Source of the DNA: Arcticibacter eurypsychrophilus
Lineage (GTDB): Bacteria > Bacteroidota > Bacteroidia > Sphingobacteriales > Sphingobacteriaceae
Length of the DNA stretch: 64,000 bases
Assembly (NCBI RefSeq): GCF_001730525.1
Contig: NZ_MDFN01000024.1
Span: 1 to 64,000 of the forward strand
Reading direction: 5' to 3'
The notes beneath the pieces were generated by a model that was given only the letters and a program-made list of their open reading frames with translations, searched no databases and had not been told where the DNA came from. This document shows positions 35,612-44,216 of the stretch, one piece after another (the first letter of the stretch is position 1; the number at the start of each line of letters is the position of its first letter). The position numbers and the translations under genes are program-made.

Positions 35612-36640
35612 TTATACATGAACGGTATGCGATACATTTTTAATTACATGAGCGAAAATTTCATAAGAACGTAATTTAGCAGTATGTTCATGAATGTGTG
35701 AAGTCACCATTACCTCATCTATTTGACTCTTGTTGACGAAAGAATCCATTTCCTCCCTGATCTTTTCCGGACCTCCAATAAAGGAATAGCTGAGCATTTG
35801 ATTCACTGTTTCTTTTTCATAGCTATCCCAAATATCATCCATTCGATCAACGGGAGGTTGTAAAAGCTGACGTTTACCAGTTATAACACCCATGAAAAAT
35901 TGTTTGACTGATGTTGCTAAGTACTCCGCTTCTGCATCGGTGTCGGCAGCAACAACATTTACGCAAGCCATTACATAAGGTTTGTGTAAATATTTAGAAG
36001 GTCGGAAATTTTCTCTGTACAGTTTTATTGCTTGCATAAAATATGCTGGTGCAAAATGACTGGCAAAGGCATAAGGTAGCCCCATTGCTGCAGCTAAACG
36101 TGCACTATCTGTACTTGACCCAAGTATCCAGATCGGAATATCCAAACCTTCGCCAGGAATAGCTCTTACCTGAGCTGTACTGTTCTCCGAAGAGAAAAAG
36201 GTCAGCAAGCTTTGAACATCTGTAGGAAAATGGTGAGCCGAATTGAAATTGTCTCCCCGAATAGCCATAGCAGTAACTTGATCCGTACCTGGTGCTCGCC
36301 CCAAACCCAGATCAATTCTTCCTGGATATAAAGAAGCTAATGTTCCGAATTGCTCTGCTACAATTAAGGGGGCATGATTGGGTAGCATAATTCCCCCCGA
36401 TCCTACTCTAATAGTTGATGTGCCTGCTGCAATATAACCGATTAAGACTGATGTAGCAGAGCTGGCTACATTCAGCATGTTATGGTGTTCAGCAAACCAG
36501 TAACGGGTGTATCCAAGTTGTTCAGCTTGTCTGGCTAAATCAAGACTATGATGGTAAGTATCGGCTGGTGTCAGATCTTGTACCACTGTTGCAAGATCTA
36601 AAACAGAATAAGATATGTCGGATAATTGCTTTGAAGTCAT
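35612..36640 (-). CDS. LLM class flavin-dependent oxidoreductase
   Basis: A luciferase-like monooxygenase family TIM barrel of about 342 residues. Recognisable blocks are [46 protein letters not shown] and [16 protein letters not shown]. These match the group of unassigned FMN-dependent alkanal-monooxygenase-like proteins. The ATG at 36640 gives the usual short N-terminus; in-frame ATGs at 36658 and 36682 are possible. The substrate is unknown. Confidence 0.88.
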   Translation of the reverse strand: MTSKQLSDISYSVLDLATVVQDLTPADTYHHSLDLARQAEQLGYTRYWFAEHHNMLNVASSATSVLIGYIAAGTSTIRVGSGGIMLPNHAPLIVAEQFGTLASLYPGRIDLGLGRAPGTDQVTAMAIRGDNFNSAHHFPTDVQSLLTFFSSENSTAQVRAIPGEGLDIPIWILGSSTDSARLAAAMGLPYAFASHFAPAYFMQAIKLYRENFRPSKYLHKPYVMACVNVVAADTDAEAEYLATSVKQFFMGVITGKRQLLQPPVDRMDDIWDSYEKETVNQMLSYSFIGGPEKIREEMDSFVNKSQIDEVMVTSHIHEHTAKLRSYEIFAHVIKNVSHTVHV

Positions 36641-36952
36641 TTGATTATATTTTACCATGGAAACTATATAACAGTGGACCATGAATCACAAAATTATAAT
36701 TAACAAAATTAAATATCAGGAGCTAAAGTATAAATGACTTTCAGTTCACACTTAACCCCGTTTGAAAAACCTTCGAACTAAGAGCGCATGCACTCCACTT
36801 AAACACAATCTTAAGGAAAGCATTCAGACCTTTCCTGTGATTTTAAATAAGTAGATTTCTTTTATAACTGTCATAATAATTGGCTTTAGTGTTGGATGGA
36901 TCATCGTTCTTAAAAAAAAATATTTTGATTATATTTAATAAAACTTTAAAAA
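36641..36952. other. Divergent intergenic region
   Basis: About 310 bases between the LLM oxidoreductase (minus) and the UBP zinc-finger gene (plus). It should hold both promoters. Apart from its AT-rich right half no repeat, RNA or gene is recognised. Confidence 0.4.
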
Positions 36953-37225
36953 ATGATCGATCAGGATTCTTGCAGCCACATTAAGGCCATTAAAAAAGTT
37001 GTCGTAGGAAAGAACCGTGTTTGCGAGGAATGCATTAAGATACAAGGCAACTGGGTTCATCTGCGTACCTGTCAGACCTGTGGACAAACTCTTTGCTGCG
37101 ATTCTTCAACTCATAAACACATGACTAAACATTATCATGAAACCCAGCACCCCGTTATTGCTTCCGCTGAAAAAGGTGAACGCTGGCTTTGGTGTTATCC
37201 TGATGAAAAATTTGTAGACTATTAA
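36953..37225 (+). CDS. UBP-type zinc finger domain protein
   Basis: A 90-residue protein that is almost entirely one zf-UBP domain. The ligand pattern is visible in order: CSH at the start, CEEC, CQTCGQTLCC, HKHMTKHYHETQHP, ending with WCYPDE. In eukaryotes this fold binds the ubiquitin C-terminus. Stand-alone bacterial copies are common in Bacteroidetes and other groups but have no known role. It precedes a histidine kinase gene by 85 bases, with a promoter-like box between them. Confidence 0.85.
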   Translation: MIDQDSCSHIKAIKKVVVGKNRVCEECIKIQGNWVHLRTCQTCGQTLCCDSSTHKHMTKHYHETQHPVIASAEKGERWLWCYPDEKFVDY

Positions 37226-37262
37226 CCTCTTTCTTAGTATGAACCAAACGTTGATATTATTG

Positions 37263-37270
37263 TATATTTG
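37263..37270 (+). promoter_or_regulatory. Candidate -7 promoter box TAnnTTTG
   Basis: TATATTTG matches the Bacteroidetes -7 consensus TAnnTTTG exactly and lies 40 bases before the start of the GAF histidine kinase gene. No good -33 TTTG box is found at the usual distance, so it is only a candidate. Confidence 0.35.
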
Positions 37271-37310
37271 AGATCATACACATCTATTCATTCAACTTAA
37301 ATATCAGCCA

Positions 37311-38513
37311 ATGTCTCCTTTACCTCTAAGCAAAAATGAAGAAGACAGACTAGCAGCGCTCGAATCCTATCATATTTTTGATACCGGAGAGGAAAAAGAT
37401 TTTGATGTCCTGACTTCTTTAGCTTCAGTCATTTGTCAAATACCTATAGCATTAATCACATTTATTAATGAAAAGCACCAGTGGTTCAAGTCACACCATG
37501 GAACAAATTTGACAGCTAATCTAAGAGAATTGTCATTTTGTACACATGCCATTGCATCAAGTGATGAAATTTTGATTATCCCTGATGCAACATTAGATGA
37601 ACGCTTCGCTAATAATCCAATGGTTACGGGCCCCACTAAACTTGCATTCTATGCAGGAGTGCCTTTAATTAATGAAGATGGCTATGCGCTAGGTACACTT
37701 TGTGTTTTAGATCAGCAAACGCATACCCTGTCAGAGGATCAGATTGCAGCATTAAAAACACTGGCTAAACAAGTGGTCGACAAGATAGAGCTGAGAAGAA
37801 AAGTGCTGATTCTTGAAAGGACAAATCAAAACCTGCTGAATTCAAATATGATCATTCAGAAGTTTGCTTCAATGGCTGCTCATGATATTAAAAATCCATT
37901 AAGCAGTATTTTATTGACATCCCAGGCCTTGAAGATCCGACATGAAAAGATACAGGATGATGGCTGTTTAAAGTTAGTTGACATGAATATAAATGCAACC
38001 AAAACGCTGCTTGAGCTATTTGATGATATGTTGGAGTATTCTCGATCACCCTCTTTATTACTAGAGAAAAAGCAAAATTTCGAACTGAACAACTTAATTT
38101 TGAAAGTGCTTGAACTGATTAGTATTCCAGAGAATATCCAGATCATATTGCCAGAGGAAAGACATCACTTATATCTTTCTTTCATCGCATTCGAGCAGAT
38201 CATGATCAACTTATTGAGTAATGCAATCCGTTATAATAATAAGGAAAAGGGTATAATAAAAATTCGCTTTGAAAATGATGAAAATTTTTATCGTTTTGAA
38301 ATTGAAGATAACGGGATAGGTATAGCAGAACAATACTATGAGAAAATATTCGACAGTAATTTCACGTTAAAGATTCCTGATCGATATGATAAAAAGGGAT
38401 CAGGTATTGGATTATCAACCGTAAAAGATCTTATTGCTGCGTTAAAAGGCACAATCTATGTAAAATCTACTTCAGGAGATGGAGCAACCTTTTTTATAGA
38501 TATAAAAAAATAA
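37311..38513 (+). CDS. GAF-domain sensor histidine kinase
   Basis: A soluble kinase of 400 residues without membrane segments. It has an N-terminal GAF domain (about 25-165, with FCTHAI and YALGTLCVLD as in redox- or light-type GAFs), then a HisKA domain with His191 in MAAHDIKNPLSS, then an HATPase domain (NLLSNAIRYNN, DNGIGI, GSGIGLST). The signal it senses is not readable, and no response regulator is adjacent. The next gene, an EcsC-like protein, starts six bases after its stop. Confidence 0.92.
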   Translation: MSPLPLSKNEEDRLAALESYHIFDTGEEKDFDVLTSLASVICQIPIALITFINEKHQWFKSHHGTNLTANLRELSFCTHAIASSDEILIIPDATLDERFANNPMVTGPTKLAFYAGVPLINEDGYALGTLCVLDQQTHTLSEDQIAALKTLAKQVVDKIELRRKVLILERTNQNLLNSNMIIQKFASMAAHDIKNPLSSILLTSQALKIRHEKIQDDGCLKLVDMNINATKTLLELFDDMLEYSRSPSLLLEKKQNFELNNLILKVLELISIPENIQIILPEERHHLYLSFIAFEQIMINLLSNAIRYNNKEKGIIKIRFENDENFYRFEIEDNGIGIAEQYYEKIFDSNFTLKIPDRYDKKGSGIGLSTVKDLIAALKGTIYVKSTSGDGATFFIDIKK

Positions 38514-38519
38514 TCAGAA

Positions 38520-39260
38520 ATGACATCCCACGAAGAGCTAGCATACAAAGAATTACATATTTGGCAGCAGAAAATGCTAAAAAAGCCTTCAGTTACGGAT
38601 CGGTTATCCAAAAATATACAAGGTAAAATCAACAATCTTATCCCTGATAAAATTCATAAAGTTATTACTCTAGCCATTGAAAACATGGTGAAAGCTGTCT
38701 TGTTTGGCTCCAAATTTACCACCAATAAGGCACTGGCAGATAATACATCCTTACATTTACGGGAAGCTTATGTCAGACAGAAAATAGGATTTTATCAAAA
38801 AGCAGCAACTGTTGAAGGAGCTGTTACCGGTGCAGGAGGTATATTAACTGGTCTTGCCGATTTCCCAATTCTTATTGGCATAAAAATAAAATTATTGTTT
38901 GCCATTGCAGCGTTATATGGACATGATGTAAAAGATTATAAAGAGAGGCTCTATATATTGTATATCTTTCAGTTAGCCTTTTCGAGTCAGCAAAGACGCA
39001 ACCAAGTGTATCAGATTATAGCAAACTGGCAGGGATATAGTAATTCATTGCCTTATAATGTAGGTGAATTTGACTGGCGCATTTTTCAGCAGGAATACCG
39101 CGATTATATTGATCTTGCAAAAATGGCACAGCTTATCCCTGTTATTGGTGCTGCTGTAGGAGCTATAGCGAATTACAAATTGATCGCTATTTTAGGCGAA
39201 ACAGCTATGTATTGCTACAGAATGCGTAAAGTAAGTCCATTGAAAATTACCAACAGGTAA
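38520..39260 (+). CDS. EcsC family protein
   Basis: 246 residues of the EcsC family, with the glycine-rich hydrophobic blocks GAVTGAGGILTGLADFPILI and PVIGAAVGAIANYKLI, which are two likely membrane-associated segments. Bacillus EcsC is linked to the EcsAB transporter, but stand-alone members have unknown roles. Six-base spacing from the kinase gene suggests a shared transcript. Confidence 0.82.
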   Translation: MTSHEELAYKELHIWQQKMLKKPSVTDRLSKNIQGKINNLIPDKIHKVITLAIENMVKAVLFGSKFTTNKALADNTSLHLREAYVRQKIGFYQKAATVEGAVTGAGGILTGLADFPILIGIKIKLLFAIAALYGHDVKDYKERLYILYIFQLAFSSQQRRNQVYQIIANWQGYSNSLPYNVGEFDWRIFQQEYRDYIDLAKMAQLIPVIGAAVGAIANYKLIAILGETAMYCYRMRKVSPLKITNR

Positions 39261-39267
39261 AATGATA

Positions 39268-39540
39268 TTACACTTCTTCTTCCTCTTCTAAATACACCTC
39301 ATGTACTAAGAACTTCACCAACTCCATTCCTTCCAATAATTCTGAAATATCCTCCGAATGGATATTATGAATCATTTCCCCTTCTTCGGGTATCTCCGAA
39401 TTGGGAATAAGTTCAAAAGCGCTGTATGGTGCAACCATTTCAACTTCAACCAATTTGATATAACTCACACCACTATCAATCCAATCCTGAAGGATTTCTG
39501 AACTGAATTCCACGTATCCTTTTTTTAGTTGCCTTTGCAT
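39268..39540 (-). CDS. Small acidic hypothetical protein
   Basis: 90 residues, with many glutamates and a terminal poly-glutamate run (YLEEEEEV). No signal peptide or membrane segment is present, and the family is not recognised. It is convergent with the EcsC gene (seven bases apart) and divergent from the NTF2-like gene. The composition is protein-like, and no competing frame on the other strand resembles a gene here. Confidence 0.65.
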   Translation of the reverse strand: MQRQLKKGYVEFSSEILQDWIDSGVSYIKLVEVEMVAPYSAFELIPNSEIPEEGEMIHNIHSEDISELLEGMELVKFLVHEVYLEEEEEV

Positions 39541-39696
39541 GCCTTAAAGTTAAGGATAACTTCACCGACTCCTACCCTGTTTTCACCGAAAACTTCCTGC
39601 CGTTTGCCTAAAACCTCTTTGCTAGCTTCAATTCTCAGCCTACTTTTGATTCAACAAACAAAAGAAAAAACAAAAACTCCCCAAAACAACAACATT

Positions 39697-40119
39697 ATGA
39701 AAACTCTAAAATCGTTAACAGCAGCAGTATTATTATTCGTATCAATCAGTGCATTTGCCTATGATGAACCGGGCAGTGAAAAGATGAACATGAATTATGC
39801 CTTAAAAACCTATATTCAGGCAGTAGCTAATGGACAGGTAAATGGATTCGCTGAAGTATTGGACCGTGATGTTAAGTTCACAGTAACAGGTGGTAAAAAA
39901 GTAATTAATTATAACAAATCTGAAATGGTAACTTTTGCAAAACAGAATGAAAATATGCAGCAAAACTGCAGCACTGATTATAAAATTGTGGAACTCAACA
40001 ATGCTCAAGCCATGGTAAAAGTGACCATGATATATCCTGATTTTACTAAAGTAAACTTTGTTTCTCTTGCTAATACCTCCGAGGGATGGAAAATTACTAA
40101 TGTAACTTCTTCATTTTGA
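39697..40119 (+). CDS. NTF2-like (putative lumazine-binding) exported protein
   Basis: A 140-residue exported protein. The start at 39697 gives a clear signal peptide (LTAAVLLFVSISAFA); an earlier in-frame start at 39529 would add 56 residues without homology. The mature part has the NTF2-like pattern, with ALKTYIQAVANGQVNGFAEV near the N-terminus and GWKITNVTSSF at the C-terminus, as in the putative lumazine-binding family of Bacteroidetes. The ligand is unknown. A strong terminator follows at 40156. Confidence 0.82.
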   Translation: MKTLKSLTAAVLLFVSISAFAYDEPGSEKMNMNYALKTYIQAVANGQVNGFAEVLDRDVKFTVTGGKKVINYNKSEMVTFAKQNENMQQNCSTDYKIVELNNAQAMVKVTMIYPDFTKVNFVSLANTSEGWKITNVTSSF

Positions 40120-40155
40120 GGAAGTGTTCCTAACCTAACAAAATTTCACATATAG

Positions 40156-40182
40156 CAAAAGACCCGAGTTTCGGGTCTTTTG
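40156..40182. terminator. Bidirectional intrinsic terminator
   Basis: CAAAAGACCCGA and TCGGGTCTTTTG form a perfect 12-bp stem with a three-base loop. A/T runs lie in both arms, so it can stop transcription from both convergent genes (NTF2-like on plus, universal stress protein on minus). Confidence 0.85.
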
Positions 40183-40234
40183 TATTTCAATAAGATCATT
40201 CCAATTCAATGATAAAAAAGAAAATGCGGATCTC

Positions 40235-41068
40235 TTATTTCAAAACCAATACAGGCAGATTAGCATTTAGCGTTATTGCTTCAGATATACTTTTATGCGT
40301 AAGGGAATAGAAAAAACTATGCTTTCCCGGAAGTGCAATAATCATCTGCACTTCGTTTTGTTCCTGAAACTGCAAAATTCCTTTCAGGACATTTTTATTC
40401 GATGAATAATATACATCATATTGATATTTCGACAATATATCCTCCAGCATGTCTTCATGGGCATCCTGCATATGTTTTTCGCCCGGAGCCACATTAAGCA
40501 CCAATAACTTCGGATGAAGCCATAGATAAGTATGTCGTAAGTTTTTCAGTAAATTAACAGACGATACAGTGGAAAAATCGCAAGGTACTAAAGCATTTTC
40601 AATGAGCTGATAAGAAACATTTGAAGGGACGATCAGCATGGGAACTGTGCTTATTTTTGCTATGTGAATAACTTGAGATTCTACAAAACTCTCATCATCA
40701 TCCGTTTCACAGCAAACACCAGCAATAATAAGGTCAGGTTGCTGCTCATTGGACAGTTGGTTCAATGCCCGTGCTAAAGGCTCTTCGCTTGTAATGGTTT
40801 CTACAATGACACCGGCTTTTACTTTCGTTCTCAACCTCTGTGCCACTAGCTGTAACTCAGCTTCCAGACTTGTCCTGTCTTCTGTCATGATTTTATCGCT
40901 TACCTGGACATAATCAACTGAGGGGACACACTGCACATATATAGGAACATATAAACTCTGTAATAAAATGATCCGTTCATTTTCAGTGACCGCACCAAAG
41001 GCAGTACCATATTTGATGGCATTTTCTGAAGCTGCAGAATGATCTACTGGTATGACAATTGTTTTCAT
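40235..41068 (-). CDS. Universal stress protein family, tandem UspA domains
   Basis: 277 residues forming two Usp domains (about 1-140 and 145-277). The first begins with TIVIPVDHSAASENAIKYG, the second with NALVPCDFSTVSSVNLLKNL. The ATP-binding G-2x-G-9x-G(S/T) motif is not intact in either half (a partial AGVCCETDDD occurs in the first), so nucleotide binding is uncertain. Tandem Usp proteins of this size are common in Bacteroidetes stress responses. It is a single gene transcribed toward a strong terminator. Confidence 0.88.
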   Translation of the reverse strand: MKTIVIPVDHSAASENAIKYGTAFGAVTENERIILLQSLYVPIYVQCVPSVDYVQVSDKIMTEDRTSLEAELQLVAQRLRTKVKAGVIVETITSEEPLARALNQLSNEQQPDLIIAGVCCETDDDESFVESQVIHIAKISTVPMLIVPSNVSYQLIENALVPCDFSTVSSVNLLKNLRHTYLWLHPKLLVLNVAPGEKHMQDAHEDMLEDILSKYQYDVYYSSNKNVLKGILQFQEQNEVQMIIALPGKHSFFYSLTHKSISEAITLNANLPVLVLK

Positions 41069-41336
41069 TTTCTAAACTATTAATCGGTTAAACAATAGTT
41101 AATGTATAAAAATGGATAGGATTTAGCCTTATTATGCAGATGAATATTGATCTCATGCTAAGATAATGAGGCATATAACTACATACAAAGTTAGCTATAT
41201 GCATTAATTATTTTACTAAATTCAGGCAAATGTGTCTGATATCACAGACGAAGGATTTTTATTTTTAATATGATTAATTATTGAGTGCTATATTAATAAT
41301 GTTACTTATAAATGATGCTTATAGTATGAATTTGAT

Positions 41337-41344
41337 TAGTTTTG
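41337..41344 (+). promoter_or_regulatory. Candidate -7 promoter box TAnnTTTG
   Basis: TAGTTTTG matches the Bacteroidetes -7 consensus exactly. It lies ten bases before a TTG at 41354 that would start the His/Cys-rich protein. A transcript from here would have almost no leader, which argues against the in-frame TTG at 41342 inside the box. Confidence 0.35.
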
Positions 41345-41353
41345 CGCTTAGAA

Positions 41354-41695
41354 TTGAAAAATAAACGCTCCCATATCAAACAGGCTGTTGCCTTATTCCT
41401 GCTTTGTGTATTTGCTATCGCACTTACGCCATGGAGTTCTTTTCATCACCATGAAAAGGAGGAGAAGTATTGCGGTGTGGATGGGGAATTCTGTTCGCAT
41501 AAAGTACATGTTAAAAATCAGGTACATTCCTGTTTAATTTGTTCAGCCCATTTTATAAAGGATTATTGTTTTCCACATGAACTGGTATTCAAAGTTAATC
41601 TTCAATGTACTATCCTTGTAAGAATCTTTGCCACTAGCCCTGCCTCTTATACACTTTTAATTGGCACCTCTCTAAGGGGACCACCTCTGGCCTGA
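41354..41695 (+). CDS. Small His/Cys-rich exported protein preceding a TonB receptor
   Basis: About 113 residues. A hydrophobic signal segment (VALFLLCVFAIALTPWS) is followed by a metal-ligand-rich part: FHHHEKEEKYC, FCSHKVHV, HSCLICSAHF, YCFPH. The C-terminal SLRGPPLA resembles the end of DUF2946-like and related small proteins often found just before TonB-dependent receptor genes. Start codons are TTG only (41354 or 41342). Binding of copper, zinc or iron in the periplasm is a fair guess from ligand density. No family is firmly assigned. Confidence 0.6.
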   Translation: MKNKRSHIKQAVALFLLCVFAIALTPWSSFHHHEKEEKYCGVDGEFCSHKVHVKNQVHSCLICSAHFIKDYCFPHELVFKVNLQCTILVRIFATSPASYTLLIGTSLRGPPLA

Positions 41696-41818
41696 TCATT
41701 CGCAAACTAATGAATCAAACCCTTTAAAGGGTTGATGCTGAATTTATTTTGATTGATATAAATCCGATAAACCGGATTGCATATCAAAGGACCATGCCCT
41801 ATTTACATAAAATATTTT

Positions 41819-44140
41819 ATGAAAAAGATACATCTATTTCTAGTTGTCATCCTGTCTGCCTTTGTTTTGACAAACTCATTTGCAGCTGATATATCCGAAT
41901 TATCCGGTAAAATTACTGATGCACAGAGCCAATCTGCTTTACCGGGTGCCACAATTGCTATTCCCGATCTGCGCGTTTCTGTTATAGCGGACAAAAATGG
42001 TGACTTCACCTTTAGAAATTTACCCGCACGCGGAAGATTCCTGGTTCAGGTAAGTTATGTTGGTTATAGTACCATTACCCAATTGATTGACTTTTCCAAT
42101 CCGGCCACTTTAGCATTTTCACTTCAGCCCAGTGTAATAGAAGGCAGGGTGGTGATCGTTACCGGCTCAGCAACCAGTTCTGATAATCGCAAAAACAGTA
42201 CTTCCGTCGCCAGTGTCAGTAAAGCAGACCTTTTATATCATCCATCAACAAATCTGATCGATGCCATCTCTCGTGTACCAGGGATCTCACAGATCACAAC
42301 AGGCCCGTCCATATCAAAACCCGTTATCCGTGGTTTAAGTTATAACCGTGTAGTAACCGTAAATGATGGAGTAAAACAACAAGGGCAGCAATGGGGAGAT
42401 GAACATGGTATTGAAATCGATCAGTATAGTGCCGACCATATCGAAGTTTTACGAGGACCCGCTAGTTTAATGTATGGTTCTGATGCGCTTGGTGGTGTCA
42501 TTAATATCCTTGATGGATTACCGGCTCCTGATGGAACACTGAGAGGGGAACTTTTAACCAATTATGCCAGTAACAATGGCTTGTCAGGGAGCTCATTGAT
42601 GTTGCAGGGTAACGAAAATGGCTTGATTTACAAAGCACGTGCCTCCTATAAAAATGCGTATTCTTATCAAACACCGATAGAGTTTGTGCCCAATTCAAGT
42701 TTTAATGAAACAAATTTTGAAGGACAAATAGGTTTGAATAAGAAATGGGGATATGCACATCTGGATGCATCCAGCTTTAGAAATAATATCGGTTTTTATG
42801 AACCGGTAAGAAATGAAAGCGGACAGCTTATTGATGAAGAAGGCAATACCTTTTCTGACAGTCAAAATAAAGATAGAACGTTAGCTTTTCCAAAACAAGA
42901 TGTACGCCACTCAAAAATAGCCCTGAATAGTAATTTAATTTTCGGCGAAGGGAGTTTAAAATCTACATTTGGTTATCAACATAACCAACGCCGCGAACTA
43001 GAAACAGCAGGTGAAGGAAACGCCTTATTTTTGAATAGTTATACCTATAGCTACGACCTGAAATACTCCTTTAAAGATAAGAACGGATGGACACCTGTAA
43101 TCGGTGTATCAGAGGAATTTATGCACAGCTTGAATACTGAAGGCGAAGAGCAGCTGATCCCTGATTATAATTCACGAACTTTAGGTGGATTTGCTTATAT
43201 CAAAAAAAACTGGGATAACGATACCTTTAACGGTGGAGCACGGGTCGATTATAGAAAAATGACCGGTAAAGCTTTTGATGGAGATGCCACATTTGATGCC
43301 TTTACCAATGAGTTTTCCCATATAACAGGAGCATTAGGCTACACACACGAATTCAATGACGATTTTAGCTTCAAAACTAATGCAGGAAGTGCATTCCGTG
43401 CGCCAAACATTGCCGAATTATCCTCAAATGGAGTTCATGAAGGTGCGTTTCGTTACGAAATAGGGAATCCTGATCTGAAACCCGAGCAGAGCTACCAGCT
43501 AGATGCTGCTTTTGATTTTCAGAATCAATATATCAGTGCGAGTTTAGGTAGTTTTGCCAATTATATTAATGATTACATTTATTATAGTACTAGTGGTGAT
43601 ACCCGGTTAATTAACGATCGCGACTTTCCTGTTTATAATTTTGTTCAGGATAATGCCTTTTTACGCGGTATTGAAGCATCTCTTACTTTGCATCCGGTTA
43701 AATTTATCCATTTTGAAAATGGTTTTTCTTATACAAGGGCAACCAACCGGACAACTAAAGAGTCACTTCCATTTATTCCTGCCGCAACGTTGCGCAATGA
43801 ACTACGTTTTGAACCAACCATTGCAGGAACCTCGCATACCTATGTTTCTGTAGGATTAGATAATTTCTTTAAACAGAATAAGATTGATCAGTTTGAAAAT
43901 GCTACATCAGGTTATACGCTGCTTAATGCAGCGATCGGTACTACTTTGCAAATAAGCAAAAGTCAGCATATTACCTTATATGTAGCTGGTAAGAACCTAT
44001 TGAACAAGGCCTATTACGATCATTTAAGTCGCTTTAAGCCAGGAAGACTCAGTGATGAGGATCCTACTTTAGGGATTTATAATATGGGACGTAATATTAC
44101 ATTTGGTATAAATCTTCCTTTTACACTGAAGAATAATTAG
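41819..44140 (+). CDS. TonB-dependent outer-membrane receptor
   Basis: About 773 residues. A signal peptide (to about AFA) is followed by a carboxypeptidase-regulatory-like domain (SGKITDAQSQSALPGATIAI), a plug domain (PVIRGLSYNRVVTVNDGVKQQGQQWGDEHG in pieces, and VLRGPASLMYGSDALGGVIN), and a 22-strand barrel ending in a terminal aromatic-rich strand. The conserved barrel block NAGSAFRAPNIAELSSNG is present. The start at 41819 places the signal peptide at the N-terminus; the frame opens upstream at 41777. The His/Cys-rich protein upstream suggests a metal or metal-chelate substrate, which is an inference. Confidence 0.9.
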   Translation: MKKIHLFLVVILSAFVLTNSFAADISELSGKITDAQSQSALPGATIAIPDLRVSVIADKNGDFTFRNLPARGRFLVQVSYVGYSTITQLIDFSNPATLAFSLQPSVIEGRVVIVTGSATSSDNRKNSTSVASVSKADLLYHPSTNLIDAISRVPGISQITTGPSISKPVIRGLSYNRVVTVNDGVKQQGQQWGDEHGIEIDQYSADHIEVLRGPASLMYGSDALGGVINILDGLPAPDGTLRGELLTNYASNNGLSGSSLMLQGNENGLIYKARASYKNAYSYQTPIEFVPNSSFNETNFEGQIGLNKKWGYAHLDASSFRNNIGFYEPVRNESGQLIDEEGNTFSDSQNKDRTLAFPKQDVRHSKIALNSNLIFGEGSLKSTFGYQHNQRRELETAGEGNALFLNSYTYSYDLKYSFKDKNGWTPVIGVSEEFMHSLNTEGEEQLIPDYNSRTLGGFAYIKKNWDNDTFNGGARVDYRKMTGKAFDGDATFDAFTNEFSHITGALGYTHEFNDDFSFKTNAGSAFRAPNIAELSSNGVHEGAFRYEIGNPDLKPEQSYQLDAAFDFQNQYISASLGSFANYINDYIYYSTSGDTRLINDRDFPVYNFVQDNAFLRGIEASLTLHPVKFIHFENGFSYTRATNRTTKESLPFIPAATLRNELRFEPTIAGTSHTYVSVGLDNFFKQNKIDQFENATSGYTLLNAAIGTTLQISKSQHITLYVAGKNLLNKAYYDHLSRFKPGRLSDEDPTLGIYNMGRNITFGINLPFTLKNN

Positions 44141-44149
44141 CAGAATATA

Positions 44150-44191
44150 CGAAAAAGCCCCGCTTCTTTTTAAGGAAGCAGGGCTTTTTCA
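44150..44191. terminator. Bidirectional intrinsic terminator
   Basis: GAAAAAGCCC...GCTTC and GAAGCAGGGCTTTTTC form a long stem with A and T runs at its ends, between the convergent TonB receptor and succinate-semialdehyde dehydrogenase genes. Confidence 0.85.
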
Positions 44192-44216
44192 TATATAAAC
44201 AATTACTTAAAGAAAC

